In this document: positions 1-11,400 of the stretch, in pieces
Position numbering within the stretch: the stretch's first letter is position 1
Layout of the letters: each line of letters begins with the position of its first letter
Assembly (NCBI GenBank): GCA_958299035.1
Contig: CATQJL010000316.1
Span: forward strand, 14,974,347-15,038,346
Reading direction: 5' to 3'
Source: Cylicocyclus nassatus
Taxonomy: Eukaryota > Nematoda > Chromadorea > Rhabditida > Strongylidae
DNA length: 64,000 nucleotides
Position numbers and translations under genes: made by a program
Notes under the pieces: model-generated
What the model saw: only the letters and a program-made list of their open reading frames with translations
What the model was told of the DNA's origin: nothing
The model's database searches: none

Positions 1-60
1 CATGCAAAATTTGGGATCAGGACGTTGGCTGGAACAGGCTCCTCGAATTTCGCAACACGG

Positions 61-109
61 ACACACACACACACACACATCACACACACATACACACACA
101 CCATACACA

Positions 110-150
<41 letters not shown>

Positions 151-151
151 C
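61..151. repeat. (CA)n microsatellite
   Basis: Interrupted CA/ACAC tract with occasional CAT and ACC interruptions, ending at AACACGC. The bases after it read on the minus strand as TTATAATAAAGC followed by TGTG, like the degenerate 5' tip of the Helitron-like elements at 9 kb. It may therefore be a decayed minus-strand copy. Confidence 0.9.
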
Positions 152-736
152 ACGCTTTATTATAAGTCGTGATTTTCTTAATCTTCATACTGCTATCGTT
201 ATAATCATATTGTTTTTCTCGAAATCTATTTGTAATTGTAGGAAGCAAACTAGGGCGGCAGTTTTCCAAATTTTGATAGGAACTGGGGGCCAGACATTTG
301 CATTAATTTGTTGTCTGGAATCAATGTTGTTTCGTTGTTGTTTAAGCTTTGTACATGACAAGCACTTGATCTCTTCTTTGCTTGTTTGTGAATGAGGAGG
401 TGATCTTTGACGATTGTTGAGGACATTACCCATATTTGCACTTTCCATGCAGAGCAAGCTCTACAATTTGCACTTAAAGGGCATACAGTTTAGAAACTGA
501 TTACGAACACAGTCAATAGTTTACGTTGCTGTTATGCGAGCCATATGGATCCTTGTTGAGTGCATGGGCGTATACCCTATACCCTCTCGTCGAGGCGGGG
601 CATTTCTCTGCACATCCTTGTTATTTCATGTATCGCAGTTATATTTCGTATGACGCGTAATCTGGGCTGCTCTCGTGTAAGAGAACATGTAGCACAACAG
701 TAAAGCATAGGAGAGAGGATGGTAATCCCGCCGTTC

Positions 737-817
737 AAGATAGGTTCAAGAAGAGCTTACTATATTATTTTTTGGAATCAAAAAATACTATAGTAAGATC
801 TTCTTAAACCTATCTCA
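737..817. repeat. AT-rich hairpin (foldback)
   Basis: AAGATAGGTTCAAGAAGAGC and the following TTACTATA stretch recur in inverted form downstream, separated by a short loop around GGAATC. A few mismatches are present. It could be a small foldback MITE. No target duplication was identified. Confidence 0.6.
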
Positions 818-837
818 AAGTTAAATATTTTATCTAA

Positions 838-860
838 CTAGCGACCCTACGGGTCGCTAG
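838..860. repeat. CTAG-bounded GC-rich palindrome
   Basis: CTAGCGACCC-TAC-GGGTCGCTAG is a near-perfect palindrome with CTAG at both tips. A hairpin close to a CTAG followed by T is what Helitron 3' ends look like. On the minus strand this one reads CTAG then T, so it may be a Helitron 3' remnant, but no matching 5' end is seen. Confidence 0.35.
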
Positions 861-1369
861 CAAGTGGGTCGGGGCAGATACAATGTAAGGGCTTAGTTGT
901 AACTATAAATACTTCTTAAGTTTCCTATTTCCAAAAATCATTCAGCATTTCTCGAAATTCCTGCTACAGCATGAAGAATATTATTTTTCTCTCGTTTACC
1001 ACGCTCTTTCTGCAAATTTCCCCTCCTCTCAGAGACATTCAGATACCCCCCCCCCCCCCCACTTTTCTACCCTCTCAAAGAGAATTTGCTCTTTCAGTTT
1101 TTCTCAACAAGTTTCATAGAAGATCGTTAAGTAAGTAGCAGAACACCTTTGATTTTGGAAGCAGAAATACATTCAAAACAACTATGTGTACTACGAAAAA
1201 CACATCTCTCTCAGAATTAATTCCGACAGTAATGAAGTCAATCGTCTAGGAACTTTGACAGAGAATTCTTCAATTTTTTCGCCAAAGGAATATGAGGCTT
1301 TACTACAAAAGGAGATCCCTCCCTGGAAAGCACGACTACTGAGCCACCTAAAGACCGTCAATTAAGATA

Positions 1370-1980
1370 CAAAAAATTTGTTTCCCTGTCCGATCAAAAT
1401 GCCCTACGTGCCGCTTATAAACTAATATTATCTATCTGAAAGACAGTTCATGCCCTACGTGCCGCTTGAAGACCGTTTAAAAATTATAAGAACTGCCCCA
1501 AACGTACAAAAATCTATTTCCCTGTCCGATCGAGTTGCCCTACGTGCCGCTTACAGACCGATAGTAACTATTCAAAAAGGAAATTTATGCCTTATGTGCC
1601 GCTGAAGACCGTATATATAAGAAAAACCAACTACGACTCAAACAAAAAGAAAACAACGAATTCAAGTATTCTCAGATTGCCGTACATGTCACTTTAGGAC
1701 TTTCAATTCTGAGAACTGCCCTAAACGCACAAAAATCTGTTTCCCTGTCCAATCGAGTTGCCTTATGTTCCGGTTGAAGACCGTATATATATATAAGAAA
1801 AACCAACTACGGCTCAAACAAAAAAGAAAACAACGAATTCAAGTATTTATAGTGTATTCCCAAATTGTCGTACATATCACTTTAGGACTTTCAATTCTGA
1901 GAACTGCCCCATACGCACAAAAATCTGTTTCCCTGCCCGATCGAATTGCCCTAGGTGCCGCTTACACACCGATACCTAGT
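1370..1980. repeat. Degenerate tandem (satellite-like) repeat
   Basis: The core TGCCCTACGTGCCGCTT, usually preceded by TTTCCCTGTCCGATCGA and followed by AAGACCG or ACAGACCG, recurs near 1400, 1450, 1530, 1590, 1760 and 1950. A longer block containing AAGAAAAACCAACTACG, an ATTCAAGTATT stretch and CTGAGAACTGCCC recurs at about 1620 and 1795. This suggests nested duplication of a higher-order unit. The open frame within it is not coding. Confidence 0.7.
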
Positions 1981-2775
1981 TGAAAGCTCCAGCGGGACCC
2001 AGTTACACAAGCAAAGCAAGGCTGTTGTTAGGTAAACGCTTTCAAAAGTACCAGCGAGGCCAAGTTACTCACTACGCACTCGCTTGTCTACACGCGGAAG
2101 CAAGATAATCGTAAAGTGACTGTTCTTAGTTAGAGCATTTTACCAAGAGTTGAGAACATAGATGAATTTAGCTCAAGTCACGCTGCTACGCAATTTGGCA
2201 TCATTTCAAAAGCAACTAATAGGAATACAACCTATTTGAAAGACATAATCTGGGATAACAAGCTCGAAAAAAAAGAGGTACAAATAAAACACCCGGACAC
2301 TGGCGACATATTCTCAAAAAATCATTGCGACATTCAGATCGCCTTTCGAAGTACGTGTGACCCTTTTACGAAAATATGTTGATCACTCGTTATGAAATTT
2401 GGCAGCGTTCCAAAACGCATGCCACTTGGCAGCAATCCAAAGTCAAAAATCAGCACTCCATTATAATTTCTCCGTCTGCTGCCTCCTCGTTTGCCACGTT
2501 CCACGGATCAGGGGTAGCCAAGTGGTAAACAACGATTCCAAATTATATTACGTAGTGATTTCAAGATAGATATAAGAAGAAATAAGATGTGAGGTTTTCA
2601 TTGCTTTTGATCACCATAGTACACGAAGGCTTTAGAGAAGACTCGAGAATGCTATTGTTTATGTGGAAATCATCTTATATCTAATATCTAAAGGCTGAAG
2701 TTGAAGACTGGATTGTGAGATTGTATGTTCGTTAAAGAAATTTTTCTAAGTCTAGGGTAAGTCTTCTCATTCGTA
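1981..2775. other. Non-coding, nothing recognised
   Basis: AT-rich DNA without a supported exon, RNA gene or repeat boundary. Confidence 0.4.
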
Positions 2776-3221
2776 AGCAAAGCAGGGCGGATAATAGGCT
2801 ACGGCTCGTAGTAAGCCCCTCTCAGCGCAACTCGGCTGGGACGGGATTACAGGCTTTCTTCAATCCACTGAATGGACGGGATTTTAGCGCAGTATGAGAG
2901 CGCAGCTTCTAACAAACATAGTTCAAGTTCCATCAAAAAGGTGGATTTTGAAGCGAGAAAAGTGCTTTGGACAAGTTAAAAAAAGGCGCTACCCTAAGCC
3001 TGCCTCCAATCGGTAGAATCTCACCCACTCAGCGGTTTCCTACAGGTGCAGCAAAGTGCTTCCTGTCCATCGCTCTTTCGAAAGGACTCTCAAAAAAGGG
3101 CTTTTTTTGCGGTTTTTGCACAGTTTGAGGGGCAGATTACTATGCAGCAGGCCGAACAACCAACGCTGTTCAAAATCCCAAAGGTGAGAAACCTACCACT
3201 ATGCCTTCAAATCGAAGTTAA

Positions 3222-3658
3222 AGGATCGGCAGAACGAGGCGCGTGGCAAAACAAAGTCCAGGGTAGGAACCCCCATGATGGAACCTATGGGCCAAAGTCC
3301 AATCTTTTCCTGCCACTTCTAACCCCCGAAATTTCAACGCGAAAACAGCGCTCATCTCCTCTTCTCTCCGACTCCGCCCACCCCACGGATGAACGCGCCC
3401 GCCATGGCGAAGACGCAGAGTCGTTGCGGGACCCTTATGCTTATAGCACTGCGGTATGCGCGCTCTGACCGTGGAATCACTCGTCCTTGGGGTGGGCGGG
3501 GTCGGAGAGGAGAGGAGATGAGCGCTGCTTTCGCGTTGAAATTTCGGGGGCTAGAAGTGGCAGAGAAAGATCGGACCTTGGCCGATAGGTTCCATTACGG
3601 GGGCTCCTACCTTGTGACCTTGTTTTGCCATGGGACTCATTCTGCCGATCCACTGCCT
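3222..3658. mobile_element. Palindromic MITE, TTAA-family
   Basis: Long inverted arms run from about 3240-3390 and 3485-3640. They include GGAACCCCCATGATGG against the inverse of CCATTACGGGGGCTCC, and AACCCCCGAAATTTCAACGC against its inverse. The ends read TTAA|AGGATCGGCAGAA and TTCTGCCGATCCACTGCCT|TTGA, so the target duplication is TTAA, now TTGA on the right. The open frames inside are shadows of the palindrome. Confidence 0.75.
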
Positions 3659-4082
3659 TTGAGCCGCGATATAGTGCGGTTTTGCGCGTTCTTGCACCGC
3701 AAAAATACGTCTATTGTCCCGTAATTTATCCACAAGCAACTTACAAGGTCTTTGTCTGATTCTCCTCTTTGGCACGCTGTCTCCCGCGGCTCACCGTCGT
3801 GACATTCCGTTGAACTGATCGTGGCACGTGACCGGGCGGTCTTCTGACTGGTCAACTGACCGTCTCCAAGCAAGGGAAGGTGGGCGTTGTTAGGTTTATC
3901 CCAGAAAGCTCTTCTGAATTACTTATCTCAGTCAACTGAGATGAAGGGCAGTCTACTATTTACTACGCGCCAACATCTTATTGAGACGTGCTTGGTCTCC
4001 TGCGTTCTTAAAGACAAAATATCTTTCAGATAAGTAGAACCAAATCCGATTTTTATTGATCGGATACCTTCATACATCTTAC

Positions 4083-4458
4083 AGCATCCGGCCAAATATG
4101 AAACCGTATAGTAAAACGGGCCCGCCTCGATAAAGCTCGCGCCTATGTGGCATTGCACCACTCTGCTTCTGAAGCGAGGAAAACCGCTTCAGAAGTGGCG
4201 ACCGGAACGCTTGGTGACTGGAACGCCCCCTGAATCGATAGCCAGAGTGCGTATACGCACACAGTCGAAGCGAAGTGTCCCACAACGACTCTGCGTGTTA
4301 ACCTCGGCTGCAGGCTTCAAAATTCGAATCGCGGGCTTTTGGGATAGTCCGTTTTTGACATTTTCGTGCTCGCCAAGCTACATTTTCGGAATCAGCGGGA
4401 AGGCTAAGCTCAGATAAGCGAGAAAAACTTCACTCGAAGTTTTGCCCGGACGCTGCCT
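4083..4458. mobile_element. MITE, TTAA-family, with empty site in the sister copy
   Basis: The left end is AGCATCCGGCCAAA and the right end is the inverse of AGGCAGCGTCCGGGCAAAA, flanked by TTAC and TTAA. Copy 2 of the duplication reads TACATTTCAAGCATATAG at the corresponding place (about 51484) and lacks the element, so this is an insertion after duplication. A short hairpin CTGAAGCG...CGCTTCAG sits at about 4169. Confidence 0.65.
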
Positions 4459-5747
4459 TTAACATATAGTCTTCTTTATGTACAGATTCAGTTACTCACC
4501 AAACTAGAAGTGCGCTAAGTGGGCTATTGCTTTCTTCAAGACCATCATTGTGAATCTCACAGTCGTTACATTCTCAAACTCTAATACTCTGGGTTTTGGA
4601 ATGCATCGTCTAAAATCAATCAGGAGCCTCTAAAATGAATAGCAAATTTTATCTTTACTGATGCTATCTTGGCACTCCATAACTTTGTGGATAGCATTAG
4701 AATGGTTCAAAACTTCGACCGTTTCATTTAGCTTTGGTAACAACTACTTGTCTTTTATCTGAATTTACTCGATTCTCTATTTTGGCTCAAGTCTAATTAT
4801 CGCACTCCGATATTGACCTACGAAAGACCACTAAGCAAAGAAGGAAAAATATGCTTTTTTGTGAAATCAGAGACGTGATCATTTTCAACAATCGATGCTT
4901 GAATCAGCCAACCATGTTCTCCTCCAATATGAAAAAAAGCTTCAAACTGCGCAAACACTTTGAGTTCCCATCAAATGACTCCATTTTAGGAAGTATCCGT
5001 GACACATGGACATAAAGTATGTGAGATAACAGAGCAAAATTATTTATCACAAAACTATGACGTAACTTACTGCTTTCTTGTAGCAAAACTCTTGATAATT
5101 CAGCAAAGAAAGTGCATATATTTTATTAGGAGTAGACATGCAATAACCTGTTACTTTTCTAAATTGCACTGCACGAACTTCTGTAGACTTTCCCACCATT
5201 CTATTAACTGAGTCTTCGCATTTCGTTTCTTTTCCTGTTTAAGTCCATTATGTGTGCATTTCAACTTTGCAAGAAAGAAAGCAATGCAATAAATTGCTTT
5301 TGCGTAATTTTAGCACTCGAGAAACTCACATAATGCAGACAACATCTTTTGATTGTTTTATCTGTTATATTTATTTTGAACATCTCATCATGAAAATCCA
5401 GAAGATTAGGTACTTATCGTCCTATTTTTGTCTCCATGAGTTTTTACAGCATTCATTGCAAATATATAGTGTCATGAAAATGATGTGTGCCTTAATGTAG
5501 ATTCAGCTTTTTTTGGCGATTCTCATGCAAATAGTTCTATATTGAGTCTCATTTTGATCTCATCTGCATTATTCCTGTTTTCGATGCTGTTGTATGGCGT
5601 ATATATTTTAGTCTTCTCAATAAACACTGGACATTAGTAAATACTTAGGACGCTGCACAATGCTGGGCAACTATTCGGGCAACTATTCCTCAGTTTTTTA
5701 AAGAGCATGGAATGCAATGAATTGGATTATTGCAGCTAGCTCCATAA

Positions 5748-5817
5748 AGGATAAAGGATTCGGCGTCTTCAATGCCCTCTGAGGGCATTGAAGACGCCGA
5801 ATCCTTTACCTTTTATC
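5748..5817. mobile_element. 70-bp foldback insertion with 10-bp direct repeats
   Basis: A near-perfect hairpin, with arms GATTCGGCGTCTTCAATGCC and its inverse, is bracketed by the direct repeat AGCTCCATAA at 5738-5747 and 5818-5827. The sister copy near 54720 reads CAACTAACTTATAACAATG with a single site and no hairpin. It is therefore a true insertion with a target duplication. Family unknown. Confidence 0.75.
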
Positions 5818-6135
5818 AGCTCCATAACAATGATAATAATTCTTTGACAAAATGCAAACCGGAATAAAATGAATTTCATTTTTACATAATCATGATTAGT
5901 ATTTACCACTTATTTTTTTTGCAAGCGTACCTGAACCGTCTCTTCACAGACACTCGTACGCGCATAGGATTTAGGTCGCTCTATCGCTAAGTTTTAGTGG
6001 AATTTATATCTAAGGGAGAACTGAGACATATTTCAGACTCAAATCCTATGGTTCTGCTCCGCCACATGTGTTCCAATCGCACAAATCACTTTTGAGTTGC
6101 CAGCAAATCAAAACTAAACGCATGTAACACTTAGG

Positions 6136-6767
6136 GATATATATAAGCGGCCTGCAAATTGCTCAAACAGGCAAGTCTAAAATTGGTTAGCAATTTATTG
6201 GCATACTTAAGAAGGAGCTCAACCTTCAAAACTGTCTTCGATTATTTGCCGTGCTCGCTAAGTTACGAATCGAAAAAAATAAAAGCTTGATTCGAGCAAA
6301 ATTATTCAAAACCGCTTAGATGGGTCAGTGTTGATATTAAGGCCCTATTTAAGTACTTTTTAACTAGTTTACACGCTGGAAATGGGCTTGTTAGGCTCGA
6401 TCAACTTTTTGCATTATGCAGTCTTTTCTCCGTTATCGGAGTTCTGCTTTTCCCCAGACACTGGTTGTGCGGGAGCCATGTATGTATACAGCTTCCCCTA
6501 TTTCCAGTTTGTTATATTTACTGAATAATAAAGATCGCCTTTTTAGGCAAACCAGGGGTATGAGAACTCCATTGGGTTTTTACGCCTTTATTTTGAGTGA
6601 TCATTTCATACCTAGTCTATACAAGTTAATTTCTTATTCTCTTCAAAACTATTTAATGAGTGGATTGAGCTAACTTATTGGATGTCTTTTGTTTTGTTTT
6701 TCGTATTTTTTGCTGGTTATGTTCTCAGTACTTTGTACTAGTTAAGGCATGCCTTGAGCGTAATAAA
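6136..6767. other. Non-coding, nothing recognised
   Basis: The 85-codon frame at 6416-6673 has no recognisable domain and no flanking splice logic. Duplication homology ends before this stretch. Confidence 0.35.
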
Positions 6768-7944
6768 TCTTATATATAAAGCTGAATGTCTGTTTGTCTG
6801 TCTGTATGTATGTGTGTACGTATGTTCCGAATAAAAAATTCCATTTCTGAGCCGATCCGGACCAAACTTGGCACACATACACTTCGGGGCAGGGCGGGTG
6901 TCATAGGCTACTTTTGGTCATCGATCGATATCGATTTTATCGATTTTTATCGATTTTTTTGCTGAGTTCACCTACGGAACTGGGAGTTGGCACAGGGGGG
7001 TAATCGAGCATGGGGATTCCGAATACAATATTGGTTTTCAGGATTATCGATTACTTTTATCGATTTTATCGATTTTTTTTGCAAAGTTTGAGCTACGGGG
7101 CTGGGAGTTGGCACAGGGGGGTAATCGAGCATGGGGATTCCGAATACAATATTGGTTTTCAGGATTATCGATTACTTTTATCGATTTTATCGATTTTTTT
7201 GCAAAGTTTGAGCTACGGGGCTGAGAGTTTGCACAGGGGGGTAATCGAGCATGAGGATTCCGAATACAATATTAGTTTTCGGGATTATCGATTACTTTTA
7301 TCGATTTTATCGATTTTTTTGCAAAGTTTGAGCTAGGGGGCTGGGAGTTGGCACAGGGGGGTAATCGAGCATGGGGATTCCGAATACAATATTAGTTTTC
7401 GGGATTATCGATTACTTTTATCGATTTTATCGATTTTTTGCAAAGTTTGAGCTAGGGGGCTGGGAGTTGGCACAGGGGGGTAATCGAGCATGCTGATCAT
7501 CCCCAAGGGGGGTGATCAGCATGCTCGATTACACCCCTGTGCCAAATTCCAGCCCCGCAGGTCAAACTTTACAAAAAAAATCGATAAAATCGATAAAAGT
7601 AATGGACGATCCTGAAAACTAATATTGTGTTCGTAATCAGCATGCTCGATTACCCCCCTGTGCAAAATCCCAGCCTCGCATGTCAAAATTTACAAAAAAA
7701 TCGATAAAATCAATAAAAGTAATCGATAATTCTAAAAACTAATATTGTATTCGGAATCCCCATGCTTACTTCCCCCCCTGTGCCAACTCCTAGCCCTGTA
7801 GGTGAACTCTGCAAAAAAATCGATAAAAATCGGTAAAATCGACATCGATCGATAACGAAAAGTGGACTGTGACACCCGCCGGGGCCCGAAGTGTATGTGT
7901 GCCAAGTTTGGTCCGGATACGGCGGAGCCGGGTAAGCCAGCTAG
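6768..7944 (+). mobile_element. Non-autonomous Helitron-like element H1
   Basis: It starts TCTTATATATAAAGCTGAAT and ends GCCAGCTAG. Host A precedes it and T follows it, matching Helitron insertion between A and T without target duplication. The 3' tip has a small CGGC-GGA-GCCG hairpin before CTAG. The regions about 100 bp in from each end (CCGGACCAAACTTGGCACAC and its inverse) form subterminal inverted repeats. The interior is an ATCGAT-rich tandem array followed by an inverted version, centred near 7503. No Rep/helicase gene is present. Confidence 0.7.
7011..7490. repeat. Tandem array, about 120-bp unit, ATCGAT-rich
   Basis: Four nearly identical units start at about 7011, 7131, 7251 and 7371. 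Each carries GGGGATTCCGAATACAATAT, ATCGATTACTTTTATCGA and GGGAGTTGGCACAGGGGGGT. The open frame through them simply reflects the repeat phase of 120 or 121 and is not a protein gene. Confidence 0.9.
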
Positions 7945-9024
7945 TCTTATATATATAGCTGGATGTCTGTTTGTCTATCTATATGTCTGTCTCTCTGTCT
8001 ATACGTATGTTCCGAATAGAAAATTCCGTTTCTGAACCGATCCGGACCAAACTTGGTACACATACGCTTCGGTGCGGGACGGGCGCATAGGCTACTTTTG
8101 GTCATCGATCGATGTCGATTTCATCGATTTTTTGCAAAGTTTAAGCTACGGGGCTGGGACTTCGCGCAAGGAGGGTGGGGGGTATTCGAGCATGCTGATT
8201 ACAAATACAATATTAGTTTTTAAAATTATCTTTTACTTTTATATTTTTTTTCGATCTTTTTCTGCAAAATTTGAGGTACGGGGCTGGGAGTTGGCACAGG
8301 GGGTAATCGAGCTTGCTGATTACAAAAACAATTAGTCTTCAAAAAAATCCGCTACTTTTATCGATTTCATCGATTTTTTTGAAAGTTTGAGCTACGGGGC
8401 TGGGAGTTGGCACAGGGGGTAATCGAGCTTGCTGATTACAAATACAATTAGTCTTTAAAAAAATCCGCTACTTTTATCGATTTCATCGATTTTTTTGAAA
8501 GTTAGAGCTACGGGGCTGGGACTTCGCGCAAGGAGGGTGGGGGGTATTCGAGCATGCTGATTACAAATACAATATTAGTTTTTGAAATTATCTTCTACTT
8601 TTATTGATTTTATCGATTTTTTTCTGCAAAACTTGAGCTACGGGGCTGGGAGTTGGCACAGGGGGTAATCGAGCTTGCTGATTACAAATACAATTAGTCT
8701 TTAAGAAAATCCGCTACTTTTATCGATTTCATCGATTTTTTTGAAAGTTAGAGCTACGGGGCTGGGACTTCGCGCAAGGAGGGTGGGGGGTATTCGAGCA
8801 TGCTGATTACAAATACAATATTAGTTTTTGAAATTATCTTCTACTTTTATTGATTTTATCGATTTTTTTCTGCAAAACTTGAGCTACGGGGCTGGGAGTT
8901 GGCACAGGGGGTAATCGAGCTTGCTGATTACTAGGGTAAGCCATGAGCATTACCGATTCTCTTGATTTATGCTCTTAGCCTTCAAAAAAATGCGAAAGCT
9001 CTATAGTTAAGTGCAATATTAGTA
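7945..9024 (+). mobile_element. Helitron-like element H2, 3' end not resolved
   Basis: It begins TCTTATATATATAGCTGGAT immediately after the CTAG of H1, giving a head-to-tail tandem. It repeats the GATCCGGACCAAACTTGG segment and then runs into a tandem array. A clean CTAG end before the next TCTTATATAGAAAGCTGAAT start (9025) was not found, so it may be truncated or chimeric with the following unit. Confidence 0.5.
8159..8930. repeat. Tandem array, higher-order unit about 246 bp
   Basis: ACTTCGCGCAAGGAGGGTGG starts at 8159, 8521 and 8767. Between these are shorter related units with GAGTTGGCACAGGGGGTAAT. The last two spacings show a 246-bp composite of two related 120-bp subunits. Confidence 0.8.
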
Positions 9025-9981
<957 letters not shown>

Positions 9982-10279
9982 TACAAAATAAAATCATATG
10001 ACATTTGATGAGGCCTGATAGGTGTGATTATGGAAATTAATTATGTACACTTTGTATACAATAGAGTAACAACATAGCCTTGTAACCAAAATGCACGACA
10101 ATCAGACTTGAAAAAACTATGTTTTTGACCATCTCAAAACAGTCTGTGATCAATGTACATCAATACTCGTGGGTTAACTAAAACATATGATGCCTGCTTT
10201 ACATTCCAAAGCGACTCTTTATAGCATTGTATACAATATCAACATCTTTATAGCTGTAGTTGTCGAAGGGTATTTTCAG

Positions 10280-10404
10280 CGCAACTCCTCGATCTCCGAT
10301 GTTGTCAGCGAGATCAACTCCTGGAATTCTCGTTCATGTATTCAATCCACAATTAAGACAGAGTATTCGCAGCAGTTCCGCAATATTCCTTTACCACAGG
10401 AAAA
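10280..10404 (+). CDS. Possible isolated coding exon, function unknown
   Basis: TATTTTCAG at 10271-10279 could be an acceptor and AAAA|GTAAGTAATA at 10405 is a strong donor. The open frame between reads SSISDVVSEINSW and ends NIPLPQEK in phase 2. The proline-rich end and phase 2 donor recall the vWA-like exon ends of genes A and B (PPGGE, PPADE). Clear homology is not visible and no partner exons were found. It could be a relic of a third paralogue or chance. Confidence 0.2.
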
Positions 10405-11165
10405 GTAAGTAATAAGTAGGAAAGTAATCGCATTTGAAATAAAAGCTCTGCGAATGCTGACGTCTAAGCCATCGAAAGGGTATCTGTAGCACTTTCCACA
10501 AAGCGGGAGGAAATTTCAAAAAGTGCGAGCATTTCGCAGCTCAACCGTTGTTCAAAACCGTAATTGTCGTTCGTAGATTTTGATGCGCTTTGAAACGGCT
10601 TCGATTCGCCTGTATAGTGCAATATAAAGGTCATTTTCCTTTGAAGGTGCTGTTTATGTAATAGAGACATGCGCCGGCACGAGAGCTAATGATGAAAGAT
10701 GCTCGAACGCACCCGCTTTGGAATATGACTTGCCGCATTCGTCAGACACTAGCTTTTACCACAGTGTTCTCTCCATATACCACACATGGCGATTTAGTGT
10801 GTAGCACTTAATTATGCTTTTAATGCTAATCCTTGCATTCGAAGAATGATGCATCAGACGCACTTGTCTTGTCAATAATGATTAGATACAAGGCAATGAC
10901 CAAATAAGGCAGTCGATAAATCGGTGAGGTATACATTTATGTGGCAGAGGTGGTAAGCCCAAGAGTGTGCTTGTTTTTTCTTCTAGTACAAGACTGTTTG
11001 CATGGTTTACTATGCTTTACTTTTAATAAATTTTGCTGATTAGAAGTTTCTATAGAAAGCAGTGGGTTCTGAAATGTGACATAATCCTATAAGGTTGGAA
11101 AATTACGAGATTTTTTATTTTGGGAATAGCTGCAAGCTCAAATAACATAAATGTATGATATACAG

Positions 11166-11400
11166 GTGTCATTATGAGCGTCACGGTCGACGCGGCAAGG
11201 CTCTTCGCGAGCTATCTCGCTTGGGTCTTTCGCTGCGTTCGCCCTCAGCCGATAAGGTATTTTCATATTCTTTAGGGCGGACATACTAATGCCTAGGCAC
11301 AAATGGCTGACGAGCTTGGGAAAATGTTTCAGACACTTCGTGAACGCGGCGAGCGGCCCAAGCGGACTCGCGAGGATGCGAGTCTCGCCGAACGTGACAC
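11166..11400. mobile_element. GC-rich foldback element with GTGTCA termini
   Basis: Both ends read GTGTCA inwards. Subterminal CTCGC...TCGCTTGGG...TTCGC blocks at 11197-11245 recur inverted at 11338-11392. GC content is far above its surroundings. The open frames at 11286-11583 overlap it and are not taken as genes. Confidence 0.45.

Larger units (their letters stand above)
152..1369. other. Non-coding stretch with small hairpins
   Basis: No convincing exon. Short open frames near 185-457 on both strands have no recognisable motif. Two local structures are visible: a foldback at 737-817 and a palindrome at 838-860. A poly-C run lies near 1049-1060. Confidence 0.5.
2776..6135. repeat. Segmental duplication, copy 1
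   Basis: This block aligns collinearly, with many substitutions, to 50287-55030. Anchors are AATAGGCTACGGCTCGTAGT (2793) against 50300, CAGATTCAGTTACTCACCAA (4487) against 51525, TGACACATGGACATAAAGTA (5001) against 52040, CATGAAAATCCAGAAG (5390) against 53610, and AATAAACACTGGACATTAG (5620) against 54638. No protein-coding signal is seen in either copy. It may be an old large transposon or an intergenic duplication. Differences between the copies mark later insertions at 3222, 4083 and 5748 here. Confidence 0.8.

Noticed and set aside
3046..3873. Several overlapping frames of 74-140 codons
   Set aside because: They are GC-rich palindromic MITE sequence read on both strands, with no domain.
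7010..8335. Apparent repeat protein with LLSILSIFLQSLSYGAG units
   Set aside because: The frame stays open because the unit is about 120 bp; the DNA is a Helitron-internal minisatellite with inverted copies nearby.
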